5,689 bases of DNA. Origin: Polynucleobacter meluiroseus. Lineage in GTDB: Bacteria; Pseudomonadota; Gammaproteobacteria; Burkholderiales; Burkholderiaceae. The DNA is taken from positions 1-5,689 of the forward strand of contig CAMBJN010000096.1 in NCBI GenBank assembly GCA_945867755.1, in the 5' to 3' direction. The notes below the pieces were generated by a model. That model made no database searches. It saw nothing but the letters and a program-made list of their open reading frames with translations, and was not told the DNA's origin. Made by a program: the position numbers and the translations under genes. How positions within the stretch are numbered: position 1 is the stretch's first letter; every line of letters begins with the position of its first letter. Below are positions 1 to 4,922 of this stretch, piece by piece.

Positions 1-255
1 ATCACCATCAAGCAAGGCCATGGGGCCGCTGTCTTTGATGGTTTTGATGTTGGCGTGGATGTTCATGCCGCCTTGTAAGAAGCGTTGAACATACTGAGGC
101 ATGCGGAACAATCCATGACCATCGGCCCCCACCAAATCTGCTCTGACAATGTATTCAGCAGCAATCAGGGTGTCTTCATGAGGCATGCCCAGTTTTGCAA
201 ACACCTCTTGAACATATTGCTTGGCTCTGGCAGGACTTATTTGATGATGGTCCAT
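1..255 (-). CDS. Ldh_2 (malate/L-lactate dehydrogenase) family oxidoreductase, N-terminal part
   Basis: The gene is cut by the left window edge; 85 codons are readable, from an ATG at 255 (protein begins MDHHQISPARAKQYV). The family contains NAD(P)H-dependent 2-hydroxy/2-oxo acid or imino acid oxidoreductases (sulfolactate, ureidoglycolate and 2,3-diketogulonate reductase types), usually about 330-360 residues, cytosolic, with a fold unlike classical LDH. Seen here: the N-terminal helix, then the signature ADLVGADGHGLFRMPQYV (residues 39-56), matching the usual ADLRGHDSHGvxRxxxYV, with the probable catalytic His at 47 and the conserved Arg at 51. The next conserved stretch, IKTIKDSGPMALLDGD (70-85), leads into the nucleotide-binding part. 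The usual Ser before His is Gly46. The start lies 19 nt inside the end of the upstream enolase-superfamily gene, so the two are surely one operon and probably translationally coupled. The family is well supported; the substrate is unknown. Confidence 0.85.
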   Translation of the reverse strand, partial: MDHHQISPARAKQYVQEVFAKLGMPHEDTLIAAEYIVRADLVGADGHGLFRMPQYVQRFLQGGMNIHANIKTIKDSGPMALLDGD

Positions 256-1373
256 GTGTTTTTCCCAATCGCATATTTTTTAACAGCCTTCTCATCAAAA
301 CCAAAACCAAGACCTGGTGTGGTGTGCAGAATCAAGTCACCGTCTTTGAATTTCAATTGCTTGTTAATCAAACGTCTGAAATTCAAGACCTGGTCATCGA
401 CAAAGAATTCAACAAAACGTGCGTTAGGAGTTGCGGCAACCAATGGAGCATGCAAATCATGGAACCAGTGCGGGCTCAAAGTAATGCCTTTGACATCCGC
501 ATAAGCAGCGATCTTGCGCCATTCTGAAATACCGCCACAGACAGCAGCATCTGTTTGCAATATCTCTGCGCCACCTTGCTCCACCAAGTCACGATGACGC
601 CAACGCCCTACTTCGATCTCACCCGTCGCAATCGTGATGCTGGTGAGTTTTGCTAAGCGTGCATGAAGATCAATGGCATCGGGTGAGAAAGGTTCTTCCA
701 TCCAGTATGGGTTGTATTGCTCAAAGCGCTTCATGTATTCCATGGCCGTCGGAATATCACGCCAAGCATTGTTGGCATCCATGGTCACGATGATGTCTGG
801 TCCAACGGCTGATCGCACAGCTTTCAAACGAGCTTCTTCTTCTCGAGGGCTTAGGCGACCTGTTTTCATTTTGACGGCCTTGAATCCCAACTTCACATAG
901 CCTTCCATCTCTTTGCCGAGCTTGGCGGGTGTTTTGCCATCCAAGTAATAGCCACCACTGGCGTAAGCTGGAACACGGTCGTTCACAAAAGAACCCAAGT
1001 AACGATGCAAAGGTAAATTCACTGAATGGGCATTCAGGTCCCAAAGAGCAATATCCAAAATAGAGATGGCGCGCATCACGCTGCCTGATCGACCTTGCAA
1101 GATTGAATCGGTGTACATTTCTTGCCAGATGCCTTCTGTGCGGTGACTGTCTTGACCAATCAGCTTTGGCGCGAAGAGTTGCTCAACCGCCAATTTGACT
1201 AATTCTCCAGCGGCACTTCCAACATAGCAAAAGCCAATACCTTCGTGACCATCTTTGCTGCGCACTTTGACCAAACAGTAATGTCTTTCTGAAACTGTTC
1301 TGGTGGAAAAGGATGTCACATGATCAAGCGGCACGCTAACGGCTGTGACTTCAACGGATTGAATAATGGGCAT
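237..1373 (-). CDS. Enolase-superfamily enzyme, mandelate racemase subgroup (racemase or acid dehydratase)
   Basis: A complete 378-residue protein, the usual length for the mandelate racemase/muconate lactonizing enzyme family. These cytosolic Mg2+ enzymes abstract the alpha-proton of a carboxylate and then racemise or dehydrate it. The N-terminal capping domain spans about 1-130 and the TIM-barrel domain about 135-365. Active-site residues are all visible: KMK (K168/K170) at the second strand; metal ligands D199 (TMDANNAW), E226 (WMEEPF) and E252 (ATGEIE); the D275/H302 dyad (LQTDAAVCGG, SPHWFHDLH); and E322 (ARFVEFF). Each sits 4 or 5 positions after the classical mandelate racemase residue (K164/K166, D195, E221, E247, D270, H297, E317), so the assignment to that subgroup is firm. 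Sugar-acid dehydratases of the subgroup share this set, so substrate and even reaction type remain open. The ATG start has a weak AGAGAGA Shine-Dalgarno-like run 5 nt upstream (1379-1385). It is first in the operon, followed by the overlapping Ldh_2 gene. Confidence 0.9.
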   Translation of the reverse strand: MPIIQSVEVTAVSVPLDHVTSFSTRTVSERHYCLVKVRSKDGHEGIGFCYVGSAAGELVKLAVEQLFAPKLIGQDSHRTEGIWQEMYTDSILQGRSGSVMRAISILDIALWDLNAHSVNLPLHRYLGSFVNDRVPAYASGGYYLDGKTPAKLGKEMEGYVKLGFKAVKMKTGRLSPREEEARLKAVRSAVGPDIIVTMDANNAWRDIPTAMEYMKRFEQYNPYWMEEPFSPDAIDLHARLAKLTSITIATGEIEVGRWRHRDLVEQGGAEILQTDAAVCGGISEWRKIAAYADVKGITLSPHWFHDLHAPLVAATPNARFVEFFVDDQVLNFRRLINKQLKFKDGDLILHTTPGLGFGFDEKAVKKYAIGKNTWTIIK

Positions 1374-1443
1374 GTCTGTCTCTCTATGTTTTTATATTTA
1401 ATTGGTGATCATCGCTCTTCAAATACTTGGAAAATTCTTATTA

Positions 1444-1473
1444 AATATAAAGACTTCCAGATTTGAAATGCAA
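1444..1473 (-). promoter_or_regulatory. Candidate promoter of the leftward operon
   Basis: On the minus strand, TTGCAT (1473-1468) and TATATT (1449-1444) are separated by 18 nt. The -10 box matches the sigma-70 consensus at 5 of 6 positions; the -35 is poor at 3 of 6. Transcription would begin near 1437 and leave a leader of about 64 nt before the enolase-superfamily ATG. The region is AT-rich, so chance matches are easy; treat this as the best candidate only. Confidence 0.3.
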
Positions 1474-1475
1474 GC

Positions 1476-1500
1476 TATATCCTAGACCGATTAGGCCATA
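1476..1500. promoter_or_regulatory. Imperfect 25-bp palindrome, possible operator
   Basis: The pattern is TATnnCCTAnnCnGnnTAGGnnATA, with 8 of 12 base pairs symmetric about 1488. It lies directly upstream of the candidate -35 box of the leftward operon, a usual position for an activator. An AT-rich region of this size can give a match of this quality by chance, so the call is tentative. Confidence 0.25.
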
Positions 1501-1551
1501 AAACAAAGCTGTTTTTGACCTCAAAGACTCAGTTATTACCCTAATAAAACA

Positions 1552-1589
1552 AACGCTGTATGCCTTTTAGCTAAAAACAACAAAGCGTT
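1552..1589. promoter_or_regulatory. 38-bp concentric dyad, probable regulator binding site
   Basis: The perfect palindrome TTTTAGCTAAAA (1565-1576) is flanked at equal distance on both sides (7 nt) by the inverted repeat AACGCT (1552-1557) and AGCGTT (1584-1589). Both symmetries share the same centre, between 1570 and 1571. Counting two further matched pairs in the spacers, 14 of 19 pairs are symmetric. The outer arms are 32 bp apart centre to centre, about three helical turns, so they face the same side of the DNA as a dimeric or tetrameric regulator would need. The element lies 9 bp upstream of the TATGAT box serving the 3-hydroxyacyl-CoA dehydrogenase family gene and covers its -35 position. 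A binding site for a transcription factor is the simplest reading. The regulator is not encoded within the window. Confidence 0.5.
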
Positions 1590-1597
1590 GAGTTAGG

Positions 1598-1603
1598 TAT
1601 GAT
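1598..1603 (+). promoter_or_regulatory. Candidate -10 box (TATGAT) for the dehydrogenase gene
   Basis: TATGAT matches the sigma-70 -10 consensus at 5 of 6 positions. With a 17-bp spacer the -35 position (1575-1580) is not consensus-like and lies inside the dyad at 1552-1589, which suggests activator dependence or repression. Transcription would start near 1610, leaving a leader of about 20 nt that just contains the ribosome binding site. Confidence 0.4.
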
Positions 1604-1620
1604 GGAAGACATAAAAATAT

Positions 1621-1624
1621 GGAG
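1621..1624 (+). promoter_or_regulatory. Ribosome binding site that decides the dehydrogenase start
   Basis: GGAG lies 6 nt before the ATG at 1631. An in-frame ATG at 1619 overlaps this site and has no Shine-Dalgarno of its own, so 1631 is the better start. Confidence 0.75.
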
Positions 1625-1630
1625 ACAAGC

Positions 1631-2560
1631 ATGAAAAAAGTGGTTGTTTTAGGCGCGGGCACGATGGCTGTCGGCATAGCCGCAGGATTCATCAGTACTG
1701 GCTATGGCGTGATTCTTTTGGGCAGGAATGTTGAGCGTGCTAAGGCGGTTGTTTCTGAAGTCATGGGCTTGGCGGAAGGCTTGGGCTCTGGATCAGGCTC
1801 GTTTGATATTTCAAATCAACAGATACAAACCGGCACCATTGATGATTGGTCCGATTGGTCTGATGTGGCATTGGTGATAGAAACAGTCACAGAAAACTTA
1901 GCGCTCAAACAAACCATTTTTGCTTCTTTGGATAAGAGAGTTCCGATTCATATTCCGATTGGCAGCAATAGCTCAGGCTTTCCGATCAGTCAGATCAGCC
2001 AAGATTTATTGAGTGCTGAGCGCATGTTCAATATGCATTACTTCATGCCGGCTCACATCGTGCCATTGGTCGAAGTTGTTTTGGGCAAAGCATCCAATCC
2101 ATCAATGGCAAAGAAGGTTTGTCAGTTGTTTGAGGAGGCTGGCAAGAAACCAGTGTTGGTCAATCAAGACATCCCAGGATTTTTAGCCAATCGCATTCAG
2201 CATGCTTTGATGCGTGAAGCTCTTTCTTTGGTCAATGATGGTATTGCAACACCCGAGGACGTTGATACAGCTGTGCGCTATAGCTTTGGTTTCCGCTATG
2301 CAGCGGTAGGTCCCATGACACAAAAAGAGATTTCTGGATGGGAAGGCATGGCGATTGCTGCCAAAGAAATTTATCCAAGCTTGTCAAACAACACAGAGAT
2401 ATCACCTTGCTTGAACAAGATTCTGAAAGAGAAAAAATTTGGGATCAAGTCAAAAGAAGGTTTCAGAACTTGGTCAACTGAAGAAGCTTCTGAGATGAAG
2501 CGCAAATATGAAAAACGCTTGAAAGCTGCCTTTGATGTTTTGCAGATTGAACCAGACTAA
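1631..2560 (+). CDS. 3-hydroxyacyl-CoA dehydrogenase family protein
   Basis: A 309-residue protein with the two-domain layout of short 3-hydroxyacyl-CoA dehydrogenases, which oxidise a 3-hydroxy group with NAD(P)+; L-gulonate 3-dehydrogenase and carnitine dehydrogenase belong to the same superfamily. The Rossmann loop is GAGTMAVG (residues 8-15), followed by strand 2 ending in LLGRN (29-33). Catalytic elements: E88 (VTENL), SNSSG (112-116), the His-Glu dyad H136/E148 in HYFMPAHIVPLVE with the canonical spacing of 12, and PGFLANR (182-188) with conserved Asn187. The C-terminal helical domain starts near 182 (GPMTQKEISGWEG at about 227-239). Oddities: the third glycine of the fingerprint is Ala13, and the strand-2 position that is usually an acid for NAD binding reads Gly-Arg-Asn, as in NADP-using enzymes. 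No thiolase, enoyl-CoA hydratase or acyl-CoA gene is beside it. An isolated position opposite a hydroxy-acid operon makes a non-beta-oxidation substrate plausible. The start follows GGAG at 1621-1624. Confidence 0.85.
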   Translation: MKKVVVLGAGTMAVGIAAGFISTGYGVILLGRNVERAKAVVSEVMGLAEGLGSGSGSFDISNQQIQTGTIDDWSDWSDVALVIETVTENLALKQTIFASLDKRVPIHIPIGSNSSGFPISQISQDLLSAERMFNMHYFMPAHIVPLVEVVLGKASNPSMAKKVCQLFEEAGKKPVLVNQDIPGFLANRIQHALMREALSLVNDGIATPEDVDTAVRYSFGFRYAAVGPMTQKEISGWEGMAIAAKEIYPSLSNNTEISPCLNKILKEKKFGIKSKEGFRTWSTEEASEMKRKYEKRLKAAFDVLQIEPD

Positions 2561-2593
2561 GTTGCTGAACTTTACTTTGTACTTTTAAATCTT

Positions 2594-3403
2594 TTAGTTT
2601 GTTTCGGTGATTTGTAGAGCTGCCAATTCAGCATCTGTGAAACCTGCGGCCTTTCTGGCAGCGTAATTGAATGGGCCTCTGAGTTTAGGGGCATCGTATT
2701 TTTCAACCAATTCTGCATAAGCTGCAATAGGCTCTAAGCTTTGTTGATCACAGAGATAGTTGAACCAGCGGTTACCGATTTCAACATGTCCTATCTCGTC
2801 ATTCAGAATGATCTGTAGCAAAGCAACAGCATCCTGATCATGGGCTTGCGAGAGTTTTTCTTGAATCGGTGGCAAGGCATCCAAGCCTCGGCTTTCCATG
2901 GTTCTTGGCACCAAAGCCATCCTCGCCAGAATTGAACCAGTTGTTTTAGCGACCATTTCCCATAGGCTGTTGTGCGCAGGAAAGTCGCCATACTTAAAAC
3001 CACTCTTTTGCAGGTGACGATTCAGTAAATCAAAGTGATAGGCTTCTTCTGCAGCTACCTTCAGCCAATCTTCGTAATATTCTTTGGGCATATTGGGAAA
3101 GCGCCACACGGCATCTAAGGCCAGATTGATGGCATTGAACTCAATGTGAGCCAAAGCGTGGATCAATACCGAACGACCTTCCTCGGTCACCATCGAACGA
3201 CGCTTGACCAATCCAGGATTGACCAAAATGGGGGATGCAGGTCTACCAGGAATATCAAAGCCAGCTTCAGTCAAAGGTTCTTCTGAATTGATGGTGATTT
3301 CACCTTGATGGTATTGCTCGCGCAAAGCAATCACGGCCGCACCCTTTTCAGAGGGGTCGCAAAGGCTCAATAGTTGAAGGGCTTGGGAGCGTAGTTCAGG
3401 CAT
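2594..3403 (-). CDS. DUF455 family ferritin-like protein
   Basis: A 269-residue, largely helical, soluble protein with no signal peptide or membrane segment. It matches the DUF455 family (PF04305), ferritin-like proteins whose function is not established. Recognisable family blocks are HALAHIEFNAINLALDAVWRF (82-102), EEAYHFDLLNRHL (119-131), VPRTMESRGLDA (165-176) and NDEIGHVEIGNRWF (201-214). The likely di-metal ligands, by analogy with other ferritin-like four-helix bundles, are E88 (or H86), E120 with H123 (ExxH), E170, and E203 with H206 (ExxH). This is the paired Glu/ExxH pattern expected for an iron site that could perform oxidation or hydroxylation chemistry. The ATG at 3403 has only a weak TAAG-like upstream sequence. 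It is monocistronic, facing the dehydrogenase gene tail to tail with a 33-bp gap and divergent from the MFS gene. Family assignment is firm; role unknown. Confidence 0.85.
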   Translation of the reverse strand: MPELRSQALQLLSLCDPSEKGAAVIALREQYHQGEITINSEEPLTEAGFDIPGRPASPILVNPGLVKRRSMVTEEGRSVLIHALAHIEFNAINLALDAVWRFPNMPKEYYEDWLKVAAEEAYHFDLLNRHLQKSGFKYGDFPAHNSLWEMVAKTTGSILARMALVPRTMESRGLDALPPIQEKLSQAHDQDAVALLQIILNDEIGHVEIGNRWFNYLCDQQSLEPIAAYAELVEKYDAPKLRGPFNYAARKAAGFTDAELAALQITETN

Positions 3404-3431
3404 GACTTAGATTCAAATAAATAGAATTGAA

Positions 3432-3459
3432 TTATCCATGAATAGCCATCTAAGGATAA
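3432..3459. promoter_or_regulatory. 28-bp dyad in divergent spacer, possible operator
   Basis: TTATCC (3432-3437) and GGATAA (3454-3459) form a perfect 6-bp inverted repeat about the point between 3445 and 3446. Four more of the eight inner pairs also match, giving 10 of 14 symmetric pairs. It sits in the 92-bp region between the divergent DUF455 and MFS genes, where a single regulator could act on both. I see no convincing -35/-10 pair for either direction here. Confidence 0.35.
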
Positions 3460-3495
3460 AATCATTTCGTCCATAACAATTAAAAAACTACCATT

Positions 3496-4719
3496 TTGAC
3501 CACCTATTTAATGCTCTTAACGCAAGCACTGTCCCTTCTCGGGTTTGCTTGCTATCCATCTGCCTTGACCATCATTCAGGCGGAATGGAGTTTGAGTAAC
3601 TTTGAGGCTGGATTTTTGGCCAGCAGTTTTTTCCTTGGCTACGTCATCGCAGTCCCCATTGCCACCACCCTGACTGATCGCATTGATACCCGCCAAGTTT
3701 ATTTGGCCGGTGGTCTCGCTGCTGGATTGGGTTTGCTGGGTGTGGGATTTTTTGCCAATGGGTTTTACTCCGCCCTATTCTTTTTAATGATTCATGGTGC
3801 AGGCGTATCCGCCATGTACATGCCTGGCTTAAAAATTATTTCTGATCGCGTGACGACTGGTGAAATCACCCGTCACATTTCTTTTTATACGGCATTTTTT
3901 GGGCTTGGTACGGGAGCTTCTTATTATTTCTCTGGGGTTTTAATTCGAGAGTTTTCTTGGTCATTGGCATTCATCTTGATTGCCATTGGTCCGATTTGCG
4001 CTGGTATCTTGACATGGCTTGGCACAAAAGCACTTCCTGGTGAAAAAGGAATTTTTGATATTCAAATGAAGTTGAGTGATGCTTTTCCAGTGGCACGATG
4101 GAAAAAAGTATTGGCCATGAAAGAAGCGCTTGGTTATATGTTGGGTTACAGCGCGCACACGCTGGAACTGTTTGCAACTCGGGCTTGGTTGGTGGCATTC
4201 TTTACTTACTGCGCATCGGTTGCAGCGCCTGAGCAACCATTTTTGATCAGCGCTACGCTGATCGTGGCTTTTTTGAACATCATCAGCATACCCGCCTCGA
4301 TCCTTGGCAATGAAATGGCTCTCAGGGTGGGCCGACACCGCTGGGTGTATTGGGTCATGATTGGTAGCGCTATCAGCGGAGTTTCATTAGGTTTGTCAGT
4401 GGATTCTCATTGGACCATCATCGTTGCTCTTGCTTTCATTCACTCGATGTTTGTCATGGCGGACTCTGCCACTCTAACCGCTGGCCTGGTCATCAGCGTT
4501 CCACAAGACATCAAAGGAACAGCGATGGGTTTACATTCATTGATGGGCTTTGGCGCAGGCTTTGTGGGTCCTGCGATATTTGGAGCAACTCTCGATATCA
4601 GTCGTCACTTTGGCTATGGCGGCTGGACCGCAGCCTATGCATCAATTGCAGTTTGGGGTTTGCTCTTTATTTTTTATACTCAGTTTTCTCTTTGGAAAAA
4701 TAATCGAGTCACTCAATGA
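3496..4719 (+). CDS. MFS transporter
   Basis: A 407-residue inner-membrane protein with 12 predicted transmembrane segments, roughly at 4-28, 38-58, 67-87, 92-115, 128-150, 154-176, 211-240, 248-272, 284-302, 306-334, 342-366 and 376-398. A basic cytoplasmic loop at 177-205 divides the two six-helix halves, the classical major facilitator layout. The loop between segments 2 and 3 carries a motif-A remnant, LTDRIDTR (59-66), with the Asp-Arg pair. Substrate cannot be told; closeness to hydroxy-acid enzymes makes an organic anion possible, but that is guesswork. The start is unusual: an in-frame stop at 3481-3483 limits the choices to TTG at 3496 or ATG at 3511, and neither has a clear Shine-Dalgarno. 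TTG is preferred because ATG at 3511 would begin inside the first membrane segment. The stop codon overlaps the ATG of the next gene. Confidence 0.85.
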   Translation: MTTYLMLLTQALSLLGFACYPSALTIIQAEWSLSNFEAGFLASSFFLGYVIAVPIATTLTDRIDTRQVYLAGGLAAGLGLLGVGFFANGFYSALFFLMIHGAGVSAMYMPGLKIISDRVTTGEITRHISFYTAFFGLGTGASYYFSGVLIREFSWSLAFILIAIGPICAGILTWLGTKALPGEKGIFDIQMKLSDAFPVARWKKVLAMKEALGYMLGYSAHTLELFATRAWLVAFFTYCASVAAPEQPFLISATLIVAFLNIISIPASILGNEMALRVGRHRWVYWVMIGSAISGVSLGLSVDSHWTIIVALAFIHSMFVMADSATLTAGLVISVPQDIKGTAMGLHSLMGFGAGFVGPAIFGATLDISRHFGYGGWTAAYASIAVWGLLFIFYTQFSLWKNNRVTQ

Positions 4720-4922
4720 TGCGCAAAACACATCCCAGTTTATTCCCCATCGGTAGTCGCTTACGCCATAAGAAAACGGGTGGGTTCTATTTGGTGATTG
4801 GTTTAGCCAAGATCGAGGCCACCCTTGAAATGGCCTATGTCTATGAATCAATGCAGACTCATGATTACTGGGTTCGACCTCAAGCAGAGATGGAAGACGG
4901 TCGCTTTGAATTAGTTGATTGA
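4716..4922 (+). CDS. Small DUF1653-like protein
   Basis: A 68-residue soluble protein. The core resembles the DUF1653 domain: RHKKTGGFYLVIGLA (residues 17-31) corresponds to the family's RHyKGgxYeVlGiA, then a VYESMQ segment (42-47) and the family hallmark YWVRP (51-55). After WVRP it diverges from the usual MFxE ending and reads AEMEDGRFELVD. DUF1653 proteins are small domains of unknown function, found alone or attached to other proteins. Its ATG overlaps the MFS stop as ATGA, with a second ATG directly following at 4719 and no Shine-Dalgarno in place, so translation probably depends on ribosomes finishing the transporter gene. The last 12 nt overlap the 3' end of the convergent EamA gene. 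The domain resemblance and the coupled position make it a real gene; a functional link to the transporter is only inferred. Confidence 0.7.
   Translation: MMRKTHPSLFPIGSRLRHKKTGGFYLVIGLAKIEATLEMAYVYESMQTHDYWVRPQAEMEDGRFELVD

Noticed and set aside
85..527. Plus-strand open frames of 139 and 110 codons
   Set aside because: They lie opposite the Ldh_2 and enolase-superfamily genes, both of which show clear family motifs; the plus-strand translations have low-complexity, unfamily-like composition.
1454..1474. CTTnCA-N9-TGnAAG inverted repeat overlapping the candidate -35 of the leftward promoter
   Set aside because: Only 5 matched pairs with a mismatched centre; expected by chance in this AT-rich spacer.
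1515..1545. TTGACC and CCTAAT as a promoter toward the dehydrogenase
   Set aside because: The -35 is good but the spacer is 19 bp and the -10 matches only 4 of 6; it cannot be excluded, but TATGAT at 1598 is better placed.
1588..1617. TTGAGT / TAAAAA as an alternative -35/-10 pair for the dehydrogenase gene
   Set aside because: Transcription would begin at or within the GGAG ribosome binding site, leaving no usable leader.
1619..1630. Upstream in-frame ATG adding four residues to the dehydrogenase
   Set aside because: The codon overlaps the ribosome binding site and has none of its own; starting at 1631 gives the usual short lead into the Rossmann strand.
2559..2572. AAGTT-GCTG-AACTT hairpin followed by T-rich sequence between the convergent genes
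   Set aside because: The stem is only 5 bp and mostly A-T, and the T-rich stretch is broken; too weak to call a terminator.
3961..4338. Minus-strand open frames inside the MFS gene
   Set aside because: The translations are rich in His, Cys, Ser and Gln, typical of antisense shadows of a membrane protein, and the plus frame has full MFS topology.
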